64,000 nucleotides of DNA from Lutjanus erythropterus. Its lineage: Eukaryota; Chordata; Actinopteri; Lutjaniformes; Lutjanidae. The stretch covers positions 42,367,622-42,431,621 of the forward strand of contig CM034592.1 of NCBI GenBank assembly GCA_020091685.1, read 5' to 3'. Numbering within the stretch: the first letter of the stretch is position 1; every line of letters starts with the position of its first letter. The notes below the pieces were generated by a model, which saw only the letters and a list, made by a program, of their open reading frames with translations, did not search any database and had not been told where the DNA came from. The translations under genes were made by a program, and so were the position numbers. This document shows positions 1 to 13,781 of this stretch, one piece after another.

Positions 1-285
1 GACAACACCACTCCCAACCAATGCCAACAGAATGTAGGTCACATACAGTGAAGGTGCTGATACAGGTTTACATCTAATTAACTCGCAATCTCAAAGTAAC
101 GCAATCACAAAAAATATTTGCAAGTACAGCAATTATCGGCTTCCATGTTCTTGGCCTCTGCATGTTTCTGACATAAAATAAACCTATTTTTTAAAAAAGA
201 GTTGGTGAACTTCATCTTTTTAACTAAAAGTGATGTACAGATTCTATTAACTTGTTCATGTTTGTGTGTTCTTAATTTCTCTCAG

Positions 286-456
286 TCCTTAAGGGAGTGG
301 ACCTCCACTGCAAGACCAACAATCCCGAGCATCACACCAGCGAAATCTCACTGGACAAGCTGATAGTGAGGAGAGGCCAGTCCTTCATACTGACTGTTAG
401 CCTGACTGAGGCTTTCAACCCCGTCCTTCATCCACTCCACATGGTGATAAAGACAG
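286..456 (+). CDS. Transglutaminase exon (first in window): start of beta-sandwich
   Basis: Acceptor CTCTCAG, donor AG|GTTGGC. The frame reads [17 protein letters not shown] and includes the family motif DKLIVRRGQ. The GTG at 297 is an internal valine, not a start. The exon leaves one base of a Gly codon. Confidence 0.9.
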
Positions 457-3400
457 GTTGGCCTTTCATTAAATTATCTGTTTTTAGTTATTGTGGCTGT
501 GCTGCCCTACAAAGCCAAAATGCAGTAGCTAAATGTGACTTTTTAGAAGCTGTTTTATCATTTCAGTCTTATTATTCTATAGAAATGTAAAGGCCTAATT
601 CAGTAAGATCAAGTGAAAGCTAGCTTGAAGGTAGCCACAGCTACCCTTACATATTTTTTTTCTGACATCTTGTTAAGTCAGTTTGTTAGTCTACATAACT
701 AAATCAGGCTTCAAACCCCACTAAACTCCAGCTAAAGACAGCTAACATGAACTTAACATAGCAGAGTACCAGTGACTGCTATCTTAGCTTTTTACTTAAG
801 TGGAAATTCATGTGATCTGTGGGGTTAGATGGGAGACATACGTGGTATGCGTTCACATACGCATCCCTACACATCATTGCTGCCTCACGTATCCTGCGTC
901 CATTTGAAAGGATGGTTTAAATCACATTCAGTAATAAATTAATTGTTAATTTCATAATACTGTAAATATTAGAAATAGACACCTTTGTAGCAAAACAAAG
1001 ACACATTAATCCATATGAAGTACGGACTGCAAATGTCCAAAATAAAAAAGGTTTAAATGCCCAAGAATGGTGAATTATACAAACATATTTTATTTGTTTG
1101 TTTCTCAAGACTGACAACATTTGCTTTATCACTGAAATACGTTTTATACACACATTGAGAACGGACAAACCAAGCACTGGTTCTTGATACGGCCTGGGGG
1201 AGTTTCGTGGATGAGGTTCTCCTACGCTCTTGGAAGGGGAGAATGACTGTAGTCAGCAACCTCACCACTAGATGGCAGTAAACTCCACACACTGACTGGT
1301 CCTTTAAGTATTCAGCAGTGACGAAATTTTACAACTGACAGCCACTTTTGGAACGCTTGTCAAATTTCTCCTTTACTGTTTCCTGTCTTCTTCTGACATA
1401 TGCTATGTGCAAATCTCATCTATGTTGAAAAAAAAAATTAAGATGCTTTAAAGATGTCGCTGGCTGACCTGTGAAAGCAACATATGTATATAGGTATAGC
1501 TTCAGTTAGTTACTATAAGCAAAACACTAGCTAAGTAGCGGGTTAATCTACCTCAATTGTTTGCAACTAACTGATAGCTTATATTAGCAAAATGCAAGCT
1601 AAGTAGCTAGCAAATTGACATCAATTGTTAGCTAGCTGATTAGCTTGCATTTTGCTCACATTAGCTAATCTAAAGGACTAGTGTGTGAGAATTAGTGGCA
1701 TCTAGTGATGAAGTTGCCAATTGCAAACACTTGGTCTTATCAAGCATGTGTACAAGAATGTAGAAATGTGGTATTGCAGACTGGTTTATTCAGGAAAAAC
1801 TGATGGATGGATATATAAAAAGTATTATTTCAGCAGTAAATGAATGTCTGAGTCGTCTCTACAGGAGATAATTCATCTGAGGAACTGGGGACGATGTCAT
1901 ACCTCAGTGTCCCCGCCGGTGTGGAACGCTCTCCATCAGCAAAAGCGGTGTGGAAGGTAGAGCTTCAGACGGGCAGCTCCCTACTAACTGGCGTCTTGGA
2001 CCTGAAAATTACCCCCCCTGCTGATGCCCCTGTAGGGGAGTACAGCCTGCTTGCAACATACAAGGAAGAGAAAATGTCGCTGGCAATGCTGGTGGTGCTT
2101 TTCAACCCCTGGTGTCCTGGTATCTATCTATCTATACAATATTTTGAATGCAGGACTTTTACTTGAGTAAATTATCTGAACACATCTAATCTATCTCTCT
2201 GTAGATGACTTGGTGTATATGGCCAAAGAGGAGGAGAAACAGGAATACGTGATGAATGAACAAGGAATCATCTACAAAGGAAGTGGAAACTACATCTTCC
2301 CTATGCACTGGGACTTTGGACAGGTACTGAGGCTTAGTGACGTTCAATCTGATGCACAGTCTGCACAGTTTTGGTAATATCATGGCCAGAGGCGCTCAGA
2401 GCGCTTGGATCCTAAAAGAAACCATTATCGTACCCCAAGTTTATCATATAGATTATAGAGCTTGAGGTTGTAACAGTCACGGCCAATCAGATTTGCTGCA
2501 TTCATTCCCTACAGGTCTCTCCCCATCATGATGTACTGACTCTTTGGTAATCATGGGAAGAGTTTTATGAAAGCAAATAATGTCAGTGGAGATGTTAATC
2601 TTTTAAGTGATTGAATACTTAATTGTAAAATTTAAATACTACTGAAAAATTTTGAATTTTCTTTCTGAATGTGTGAATTTCCTGTTTCCTGTACTTAGAT
2701 ACGCTATGTGCTAGGCTCACCTATGTTGAAACGAAAACCAGGTATTGAAAATGGTTAAACGGTGTTGCAACAATTCAAGCAAAACACTAGCTAACTAGCA
2801 GGCTAATCTATATAAATCGTTAGCTAGCTGTGGCAAAATGCTCGGTCACTGGCCACTAAACTACATCAGCAGCTAACTAGTTTGATCTGATAGCTAACAT
2901 TAGCAAAATGCAAGCCAAGTAGCTAGCTAATCTATCTAGTTAGCTTGTTCGCTAGTGTTTTTACACCTGCAGAGTTTGTGTGGTATGACATTTTGCAAAC
3001 GGCATGTCAGGGGTTTAGAAGACTTGGATTATGCCAGACCAGCAGTGTGAAGACATTTTATGTTTTTGTTCTGTTGTGTTTTTTACTTTTGAAAACTGGT
3101 CACCATTCATTTGCACTGTTTGGGGGATTCTGCAAAGCTGTTTTCCTGTGAAACTCCAGCAGTGTTTTGGGTGAAATATACCTTTAACAGAAAGGACCAG
3201 TGGGTAGGAATTAGTGACATCTAGCAGTGACGATGCAGATTGTAAACACCTGACCTTACCAAGTGTGTGTAAAAGAACGAACGTTGGCCACAAAAGTCAT
3301 TCTGGGCTAGTGCAGAAATATAGCTGTAATCACTTCGATCACGATTCTTATTTTCAGCTAATTACACACTAATGAAGACATATTTACGAATATTATATTC

Positions 3401-6400
3401 AGTTTCTGCTGTATTCTGACTATGCTGCCACAGGTCCCCCAGCAACATCCACTAACCAGCAAATTTGCAATGTTTAAAAACAGGAAACAGGAAAACTGAC
3501 CAACGCTTTTAGCACCTGGTGTCAGTAGCCAATATTATTTGCTAATAATAACATTGCCAGTGTGGCTATTTAGTAATTTTTTTTTCTAAACCTAGCAAAA
3601 GTGCACATGTACTGGAAATGATCATTTAAAACAAATGCCTTACAACGGACTCAAACGTCATTGAAAGTCCTGTGTTTGACCCATGGATCTACCACAACCT
3701 CCCCAGTATGTGGACTGTAGTCTTCATAATAGCTGTCATGTGACTAGTCTCACCTGAGTGCAAATAGACACTCTAAACTCTCTGTTAAAGGCATAGTTTA
3801 ATTTAAAATTCAAATCTCTGTGTTTGTTATTTGCTTCAGATGAGGTTTAACTTCCTGTAGTCCAGGACATGCAGTCAATCGCATACAAGAGCACATGATG
3901 TCTCTTAAGTTGCCATGATTCAAATAATTTTTTTCTTCTCTCTTGTCTAGTTTGAGGATGCCATGGTCGAGGTTTGTGTGAAGCTTCTGGACCTCAACAT
4001 CAAAAACCTTGAAGACGCAGCCACAGATGTTTCTGCACGCAGCGACCCCATCTATGTCAGCCGCGTGGTCAGCGCCATGGTAGGAAAATGTTAGCATGCT
4101 AACACAACAGACATGGTGAACATAATGAACATTATACCTGCTTTACATTTGTGTTTTGTAAATGTTTGCAATGTGCTAATAAAGAGATGATGAAGACAGC
4201 AGATGTAGATGGTGTAGTTTTCAAAATCTAAAAAAGGCTGATGGACGTCTGTTTTTTCCAGATCAACAGTGAAGATGACAACGGTGTGCTGAAGGGTCGA
4301 TGGGGAGGGTCTTATTATGACGGGGTCAAACCCTCTCACTGGAATGGCAGTCACAGCATCCTTAAGCAGTGGCTCGACGACGGATGTGAGCCGGTCAAGT
4401 ACGGACAGTGCTGGGTGTTTGCCGGTGTGATGTGCTCAGGTAACAACATCTGTAAAGATAAATATTAGTTTTGAGACAATTGCTTAAATAATCATTTTGT
4501 CGGCCACCCCAGTGGCTCACCTGGTAGAGTCTTTACGCAGCGGCACGGGTTCGACTTCAGCCGTCGCCCTTTGCTGCACGTCATCCTTTCTCTCTCTCCA
4601 GCCTTTCCTGTCTCTCTCTAGTGTCTCTGTCTAAACAAAGCAGAAACGCCCCCCAAAAATCTTAAAATAAAATAAATAATTTGGCAGTCATCACAAACTT
4701 AAATGGATTTGGATTATTTAAAGTGGGGTTGGCGAAATCAACATAAATGCACGCTATACGTTACCTTGTCATCTCTTTAATTGAACCGTTTTTATGGTAC
4801 TCGATTAATTGTTTAATAAAGCCATTTGTTAACGAAAAATTCCACTCCCGGCTACTGAAATAAGAGGCTTTGCCACATTTATCTGTTTTAAATATAATTG
4901 AACCCTTGGGGGCAACACAACTCATTTGAAGAGGTCACCTTGTGCATTGGAGAAGTACAATGGACATTTTTATTCTCTAGCTCACATTTTTTTATACTAA
5001 ATAAAAGATAATAAAAATTCTTTGTGGTTGCAACCCTAATAAAAATAAGTTGCTCCTCAAGTGATTCCTCCAGCTGTCTTAAAACCTTAATTTGAAATAA
5101 ATCTATGTAACTGACATTAGTAAAATAAATGAGAATGATGCTAATTTATCTTGTGTCCTTGGTTGCAAGTTAAGTTTCCCGCTTAAGGTCACAATAAAAT
5201 GTTTGAACTGAACTTTAGTTATTAATATCACATTATGAGACGACTAATAATAGAGCACTGCAGCACAAATTAAATTTTTACATCCAATTAAAACATGTCT
5301 CATCATGACTCATCATGTTGACACTGATCACATGACTCTGTTGGAGGATTTATGGAATAACTTTAGTCTGTTAATAACAGCTGCCTCCCTTGTGTCTCTG
5401 CCAACTCTACAGTTTCCCTCACAAGCTTTTGTTAGCACTGAAACAACTGTTGTCCCACAAGAAATGCTGTTGAATCTTAGCTTCAGTTTACGCGCATCAT
5501 GAACTCCTATGTGTTATGGGCAAAGGAACTTATATTGTGTTGATTTTGGAGAGTGATACAGAGCTTGACAGAAACTGGCAATCCTAGGACCACAGTTTAG
5601 AAAATGTAGTGCCAAAATAAATGGCTTTCTGGCGGTAGTACAAATCAAAATTTAGTAACCATCATTTACTTGAGGTAATGCACTGGCAGTGCATCAGTTC
5701 CTTGTACAACCCCTCTTGAAAATGGTAAGAAAACCAACACATACAGTAGGCCTTTTCCACTAACAGGGAACCACTTCCGTTCCATTTTTACGGACCTAAT
5801 TGTGAACTGTTCAGAGCATTCGGACCAAAACTAAATTGGTTCAAAACCCAAAAAGTTGGCTTCTAGCTGAAACCAAAAAATAGCAAGTTTTTCTGTGTCT
5901 TGAAGTGAGAACCAAAGTCTACAGGTTGTTGGTCACAGGTTAGTTCTTGATCACAATGTTTCTACTCAAAACTGGTGGAAACGTGGGCTGGTTAGTTAGA
6001 TAGCACCAAGGTTCAAAGAAGCTTGAATGGGTCCAATTCAAGAACCGGAGCTAATGTAGTGGGAAAACGCTGTGGTTTAAACTTATTTGAATGGCTCAGA
6101 TCTTTGTGTTTGGTTCCAGTGATGCGCCTGCTGGGTATCCCCTGCCGCGTGGTCACCAACTTCGAGTCAGCCCACGACTGCAACAGGAGTCTGACCATTG
6201 ATGTGTACCACGCCAACTATGGAGTCGAAGAGAAAGAAAGCCACGACAGTGTTTGGTGAGAGGCTACATTTTCTTACTTTGCACACGCAGCGAGGCGCAG
6301 ACCAGTGTGAGCTTCAAGGGAAGTCCATCAAAATTAAAACATCGCATAACTCTTCGCCAGCACCATGCTTAATTCACCAAACATTTTTGGCTGTCTTACC

Positions 6401-9400
6401 TTCACCAGGGTGTTTTGGGTAAAAAAAAATTGATCTGTCGTGTGACTGATACATAAGGGATAGTGAGCGAGGTATTATTATGAAATAAATCCTGACGCAG
6501 GACTTGAGTCACCCTGAATATATTTCGCGAACCTGCTCACTACGTATTATCCCGCTTATTACATGACTACTTACCAGAAAAAATCAATCAATAAATAAAT
6601 AAAATATCAATTTAAAAATGATTTTATTGAATTAAAAATTACTTTTACTGATTTAAATATTATTACTATGTGTGTGGTAAATTCCTGACATGCCAGATGG
6701 TTTGTTTCACAGAACCATCTTGGAAATTGTCTTTCGAAAGTGTTTGGAAAAGGGCAGGCACTTAAAAAAACACTAAAAACACTTGGCAGGTGATTAGATG
6801 AACCGTCTGTCTGTCATGTTTAACACAGGCTAATTTCAGACAATCAGATCAAACTTTTGAGCAAAAACATCTTTTCCATCGAGAAAACCCTTCATTGCTG
6901 TTCTTTGCTCTTCTTTCAATGAAGTAATACTCTCCAGTTCTGATATAACGGATGTTATCGCAGTATGTACGCTAACCTCGTCAGGAGCCGCCATTGCTTT
7001 TACGAAACAAGGCGCTTCTCGCTATTGTCACACCTAAAACCACACCCGTAGTAGCAGTCGCTCCTAGCCGCACCACTTTTGGCGCGTACACAGATGCATA
7101 ACTTGAAGCCCGGCCAGGTGGATTCTCGTGTGATCTTCTGATCTCACGAATCCAACTGCCTCGCAAGGTGAGTAAATTCCCGTCCAGACCGGTGTCGCTC
7201 GTCTAAATAAACCAGAGCAATGTGCCAGTTTCCCCGAGGGAAATGTGATAGCAACTTTTAGAGATCAGAGGCGTGATGAGAAACTTTCTCAGGCCAAAAA
7301 TCATGTATATACACCATGTACTGCTAACTGTTTATTTTTCATTGTGGTTTTCCAAACGACTTAATATTCAACTTTATAGTTTTATTGTTTGGGTGTGGTG
7401 ATTCGCTTTAAGCCGTCACACCCAAGAGCTCTTGATCTTCTGATGAAGTAATTATTGTCCATTAATTCTTTTTGCGCAACACTTTGTTATATGACAAATA
7501 AGTTACGTTAATTTGTAAAATGCAGTTCCAGACTTTTACTTTTTTTTTTTTCAAAATACTGAAGTGATATTTTAAAGTATGCTTTCGCATTTGAGTGTTT
7601 TATGTTGTGGTTGTCTGCTATTTTGGGAGAATTTTATATTTATCCCTTATTTCTGTAAATTTGGCTTTGTCCTACAAAATGTTTAATGGGTAAATGCTAG
7701 CCATCTATACAATCAATACATTGAATATTGCAATATTATAATAATAAAAAAAAATATCTCAGCACCTAACAGGTTAGAGGAAAATATACATTTTTGATTT
7801 GGGGGTGAACTGTCCCTTTAACGCCCCACAGTTTTCACCAACTAATTGCTTAAATTGTCTGTCTCCTCTCTGCTGTGGCCAGAAATGATGCTTTGAGAGC
7901 GGTGAGAGTGAAGAAGACATTAGCTGAATGGCACTAAAACCTGGGATGGTCCCCAACTAAGGTTTTATTGTATTTTCTGCCACACCACACCTCCTGTATG
8001 AGCCTATGTTTTACCAGTCAGACTTAGATTTTAATGCCTTTCTACATGATCTGTGATGTGAAAGTATATAAGATATTATATATTCAAATGTTTAGAGAAA
8101 TTGTTGCGTCCTCCTGTAGTTATACAGTTATAAAATCAGCAGATCTGCGGAGCTTCTCCTCCGAGGCTGCAGCTGCTACAGGCTCCAAGCTCCTTTATGC
8201 GGTAAATTAAGGATTTATTTCGACCAAACCAGAGTTTGGAAACAGTGAAAAGATGAACCAAGATGATTTTGGTGACATTTATTTCGTTTCTGTAAAGTTT
8301 GAATAAACCTGCCGTTGATACAAAAGCGATCTGGTGAGCAAACAGGCAAGCGTGGTGATTTAGAGACTCTGTTTGCAAAGTTTACATTTTTTACACACTT
8401 TTTTATCTGTGTGCAATGACAGATAATAAAAAAATAAAAAGTATATATAGGATTCCTCATTGGAAGATTTTCCCTGCACGTTTGTCAGCTTCTATCTGTT
8501 TTATCCTTTAACTGTAATGCATACTGACGTGACGAAGGAAAAACAAAAAGAATTCTCGACTGGAAGAATCTTAGTCGACTATGGGGGCTCCGACTAATGA
8601 CACCGACTTCAAATCATCGAAATGATTAGTAAAGTGATCCATTCTTAATATAAAATATTGATAAGAGTTTAAAGTCATGCAAAGAATGGATAGACTTTGT
8701 GAACTGACTTTGCCAACAAATAATCAGGTCAGCCATGACAAGGCTTGAACTAGTTCAGTTTGGCAAGCGGTGTGGTAAATTCCTGTGGGTGTGTAATGTA
8801 CTGCCAGACCGGTGCCACTCCTCAGAGTTAAGTAAGTAATTGTGATCAGACATTAACAAAGCAAAATAAATTTCCCCAAGGGAAATGTGTTGCCAGCTTT
8901 TATAGGTCAGAGCCGTGATGAGACGCATTTTCAGGTCAAAGTTGGCTAACCGCAGTTATGTAATTGGTCTGAAAACGCCAAAAGTTTATTGTCAATTGTG
9001 GTTTTCAAAATATGCAGATTTATATTATTGTTTGGGGTGTGGTGATATGCTTTAAACCATCACACCCAAGCGCTCTTGATCCCCCAATAAATAGTCATTA
9101 TTGTCGATTAATTTTGTTGCACAACCTTGTGTTATACAATGACAAATAAATTACCTGATACCTTGGTACCTCGATTTATAAAATGCAGTTTCAGACTTTT
9201 AAAATGTTTTCAAAATACTGAATATAATATTTTAAAGTATTCATTTCCTATTTATCTGTTATTTCTGTTAATTCAGCTTTACACGTTCTCCAAAATGTTT
9301 AATGTGTAAATGCTGGGGATCTAATAATATTTCAGATATTGCAATTAAAGAAAAAAACATGTCTCAGTACCATAAAAAATCTTTTATTATTTTTATTTTA

Positions 9401-12400
9401 TTTTATTTTACATTATAAAAGGGCTGCTACTGACTACCGCATTGTTTTTGTTTTGCAATTGCACATAGGCTACATAATTCAAGCATTCGTTGCAGTTTAT
9501 GCCTACATGCTCAAGTCATGGCTGGTTACTTTTATTTTATTTTATTAAAGCTGTTAAAGCAAAAGCACTTCAAGTTAAAAGGAAAAACAAATTTTATGTG
9601 AAAAAATCTCATATACACATCAGATTTTTTTTTTTTTTTTTCAAGTCATCATTATTTTTTTGTTTTTTAATATCAAGATAAAGATCATATTGTGGAATTC
9701 CTATTGTGATATCATGAGTTTTTGGTATCGTTGCATCCCTAGTAAATGAAATTTTAAAGCAGCTATAATCAATGTTTTCCTAATAATGAGTGTCAATGTG
9801 AAAACAGTGTGAAAGGGGTCACTCACAGTGATGAACTTAAAATTACTGTACACCACCTACTCAGCACCAAACAGCAGACAGATACAGTTGGAGACTAGCT
9901 GGTGAACACAGTGAAGCACATCGCAGCTGAAGAACCGGATATTTCCCTCGGGAGTTGGTGGAGACCAAAACAGAGCTAAAAGTTAGTGACTTACATTCAT
10001 CAGGTGGTCAGAAACGCAACCCTGAATGAATGTAACTGCTGGGTGTGTAAAGAACTGTTCACCACATCAACTTAAAAGGTGAAAAGATGTGTCAGTGTTG
10101 TGTTCACAGCTTGCTTCTGCTGCCCCCAAGTGGACAAAAAAAATCTGTTTTAGCAGGTTTAAGTTCCTTAAAGTCCCCTACCACTCCAAAATGTCATTTT
10201 CTTATTGTTTCCTCACTTGGATTTTTTACTCTGCCATCAGCAGTCTTCAAGATATGATGGTTTTCGATGAATGCTGTGGTAGTAATGTGTGGTGTTCTGG
10301 TCCTTCTAAATCAGTTCCGCAGTTTTGTGCTTCAGTCTGCTGCCGCACTGCTGCAGAACCTGAATGTTGCGTTGTGTGTTTCAGGAACTTCCACGTGTGG
10401 ACAGAGGGGTGGATGAAGAGGCCGGACCTGGGCGAAGATGGCAAATATGACGGCTGGCAAGTCCTGGATCCAACACCACAGGAGATGAGCGATGGTACAG
10501 ATTTAATATAAACTTAGAAATTTTAACGGTCCATCTCAGGTAAGAAATCAGAATGAAAACCATTCTTCTTGAGTTTAATTGTTTCTCTGCCTGCAGGGCT
10601 TTACTGTTGTGGTCCAGCCCCGGTCAAAGCCATCCTGGAGGGACAGACGGACCTCAAATATGACATCCCATTTGTCTTCGCTGAGGTCAATGCTGACTGC
10701 ATTGACTGGCTGGTCAGTGAGCAGAGCTTGAGCCCAAACTCCTAAGTTTCAAAAAGCTAATTTTATTCCTGCTTTTGTTGATGTTTTTTGTTTGTTTCTC
10801 TTGTCTGTGTTTGTTTGTCCTGGCAGGTCAACCTGGACGGTTCAATGGTGAAAATTTGGTCTGACTCTCAGAGGGTTGGTCAGAATATCTCGACCAAGTC
10901 TGTCGGCTCCAATGAGAGGCTGAACATCACCGATACCTACAAACACAGAGAGGGTGGGTTCACCTGACAAACACACCACGCACACAAGCTTCAGCTGTTT
11001 ATGTTGTACAACAGTGACTCTGGAAATGAACTGAATTACTACCCTTACAGGAACAGAAAAGGAGAGGACTGTCTTTAAATATGCCTGCACCAGAGACTAC
11101 TCCAGAGCCGATGACGATGAAGAGATGGAGGACGATAACGAGGAAGAAGAGATAGAGAAGGATAACGAGAATGAAGCAATGGAGGAGGAGAATGCTGAGA
11201 ATGCGAATACAGAGGAGGCAGTCGATAATGCAGAAACAGAGAGTAATAATCCTATTAATGTGGTCCTTACGGCTGACGAGACCCCAAGCAGCACTCCTCT
11301 ACCTCCTCCTCCACCAATCACCATAGAATTTAAAGAGGTACATCACAGAAACGGTCTTCGAAGTTTCCCCTCTGCTGTCTCTTTTTTAATGAAAGCACAG
11401 ACGTGACCTTGGAAAATGTCATCTTGGTTAGTTTGTTCCAAGATCAAAACACAAAACTTTATGAACATAAGGTTGCCAAAGTATCAAGACTTCAATGCGT
11501 TTTTCAACACCTGTTTAAAACAATGCAATGCTAATGTAACTGAATCCATAAAACTAAAATTATCCAAGTGCTCATTCAAGATCTCACACACGGTTTAGTC
11601 TTTCATTTCCTTCTTCAAATTTGGCTTGAAGTGAAACTAGGCAGGGACCTTTTGTGTACCAGCACCAGGATTTGACATTAACCGTTGCCCGATGGCCCCC
11701 AGCTGTAAAAGTTACTCCGTGGCTACCATATACATTCCATGTAGGTGGCCCCCTACAGCCACCAAGCTTTATCCCCATACTTCGCCTACGCTAACACAAC
11801 ATCACAGTTCCACAAACATCCAGATTCCTTCATGGCTTTTAGTTCAACGGTCTATGAAAACAGTGTCACCTGCTGGCCACATATTTCAGGGCTACTGCAG
11901 TCTAGGTTTATTAAGCCGACTGCAACTGTAAATGTTGATTCCACTAAGCACAACACATCTGCACCACGGTTTTGATCCATCCTCCAAATGGCTGCAGCCC
12001 CCACCAGCAGCGTTTCAGCCGCAGAGCGCTTTGTCCACCTGATTCTGTTGATTTTATTAATTTGGCCCTTTTGCCTTGCTTTTTGTGTTTCTACCATGAA
12101 TAAGTAAGCTGTGTAAGATAAATAGTTACTTTTCTATTTGTCTTTATGATCGCGAGTCTACACAGGGACTTTTATTTTGAAAATTGACTGGATTCTCTCT
12201 GCGTTTTTTTGTGTCTGACTTCCTGCCCATTCAATCTGCTCTGTGCTAACTGAAGCAGCATCTGCCAAAAATAGATGGTGCCTCGGTGCCTATTTGAAGT
12301 GAAGAAGAGCAGATAGTGGCTTCCTTGATGCGCCGAGGGGCTGCTGGTGAAATCACGTGCAGAATGGCTGCGATCGGCTCCGGCTGATGTGGCGTAGCTG

Positions 12401-13745
12401 TAATGCGATGCAACTGTGCCTGGTGGAATCAAGCCGTTACAGAAAACCCGGAAGTACAAAAGGGGAACTATCAAAAAATGAAATGGCAATAAAAATTTGA
12501 ATTTCAGTGGAAGCGGGAGTTTAAGTGTCTTGAACCTGATGCAAATGGATGTAATTACTCTCCAGCATTGTTAGCATCGTGTGAAATGTTGTCACAATTA
12601 GCAAATGAAAGCTTAAGTTATGGCTAAAAACATGTTTTGTGAGGCCACAGTGACCTTTGACCTTTGACCACTAACATCTATGTTGTTCACCCTTGGTTCC
12701 AAGTGGACGTTTGTACCAAATTGGAGGAAATTCCTCCCAACCTCCATCTCATGATAATGGGACAGATATGAGGTCACACTGACCTTTAACCACCAGAGTT
12801 TAATCAGTTCATCCTTGAGTCCAACTGGACGTCTGTGCCAAGTTTAAAGAAATTCTCTCAAGGCGTTCTCGCTTTCACATAAAAGGGATTAAAAACATAA
12901 TGCATCTGGCCACAGCTGTCGGCGAGGTAGAGGCATAAAAAGAGGTTTTTCCATTAAACTGTCAATTACAGAGGCCCTTCAGCAAACAGTCATGAATGTG
13001 CACAGAAAAATGAAGCTGAAGGTTGAGTAGTATGTGAGATTAGCTGCTGACAAGCTTCAGGTGAGTTCATCATACACACACACACACACGCTATTGCATC
13101 ATCCCCTCCGGGCTTACGCCTGGCGAAGAGTAATAAAACCCCGACAGATTATACATAAAAAAGCCCTCACACATTCCATTCCATGCTTCCATTCACCTTC
13201 AAGTTCTTTCAAAAAGTGAAAGGAAGAAGTTAAATAACAATAACACTCAAAAAAAATGAAGGAGAAAAAACTTGAGATGTTAGATTGTAAGAAGGCAGAT
13301 GTGTTTGCATTAAAAGTGCTTTACATAAGGCAAAATAGAAAATTACAACAACTAAAATAGAATAAGACAGACTAAACAGTAGAATAAAAAATGCAGTCCT
13401 GTGTTAAGTTTTGACTCTGGGGACTATGAGCAGACCTGTCATGTGTTAACCTTCCTTTGCACCACAAACACATTTGGAACTATACAAGAGTCTTCCCTAT
13501 AATTATGTGTGTGGTTGTTCTTGTTTGTGGGTGCAAAGCACACCCAGATAAGGAATGCTTTTCTGAGTGTTTTCATCGTGGCTCTAGGCGTAAACAAGTC
13601 CACTATCTCACGGTGCAGCATGAGCTTGAGGTTTCTGCATTTTGTCTCAAACTTGACTGTTATTTGTTATTTATTCCTAAATGACTAATAGGTACAAAAA
13701 TGTTGCAAAGGCTGCAACATAATCTTTGGAGGCAAATGCACGTCT

Positions 13746-13781
<36 letters not shown>

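Larger units (their letters stand above)
457..1864 (+). other. Transglutaminase intron with repeats
   Basis: No coding potential found. Contains an inverse-oriented copy of a dispersed repeat near 1256-1318, a GCTAGC/TTAGC-rich repeat block about 1430-1745 and a forward copy near 1671-1760. Confidence 0.6.
6256..10384 (+). other. Large transglutaminase intron (4.1 kb)
   Basis: Contains two diverged direct copies of a block of about 550 bases (separate entries), a fragment near 7760-7820 resembling a common fish repeat (GGGGGTGAACTGTCCCTTTAA), poly-T runs near 7540 and 9625, and another dispersed repeat at 9790-10080. No further exon is needed: the flanking Trp codon joins in frame. Confidence 0.6.

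Noticed and set aside
297-590. GTG at 297 as start of a small gene
   Set aside because: It is an internal Val of a transglutaminase exon; the frame beyond 456 is intron.
4500-4677. A functional tRNA gene
   Set aside because: A- and B-box-like stretches are present, but there is no cloverleaf with a proper anticodon stem; the body and A-rich tail fit a SINE.
10089-10511. 140-codon frame as a separate gene
   Set aside because: Only its end (from 10385) is real, being the catalytic His/Asp exon; the rest is intron read-through.
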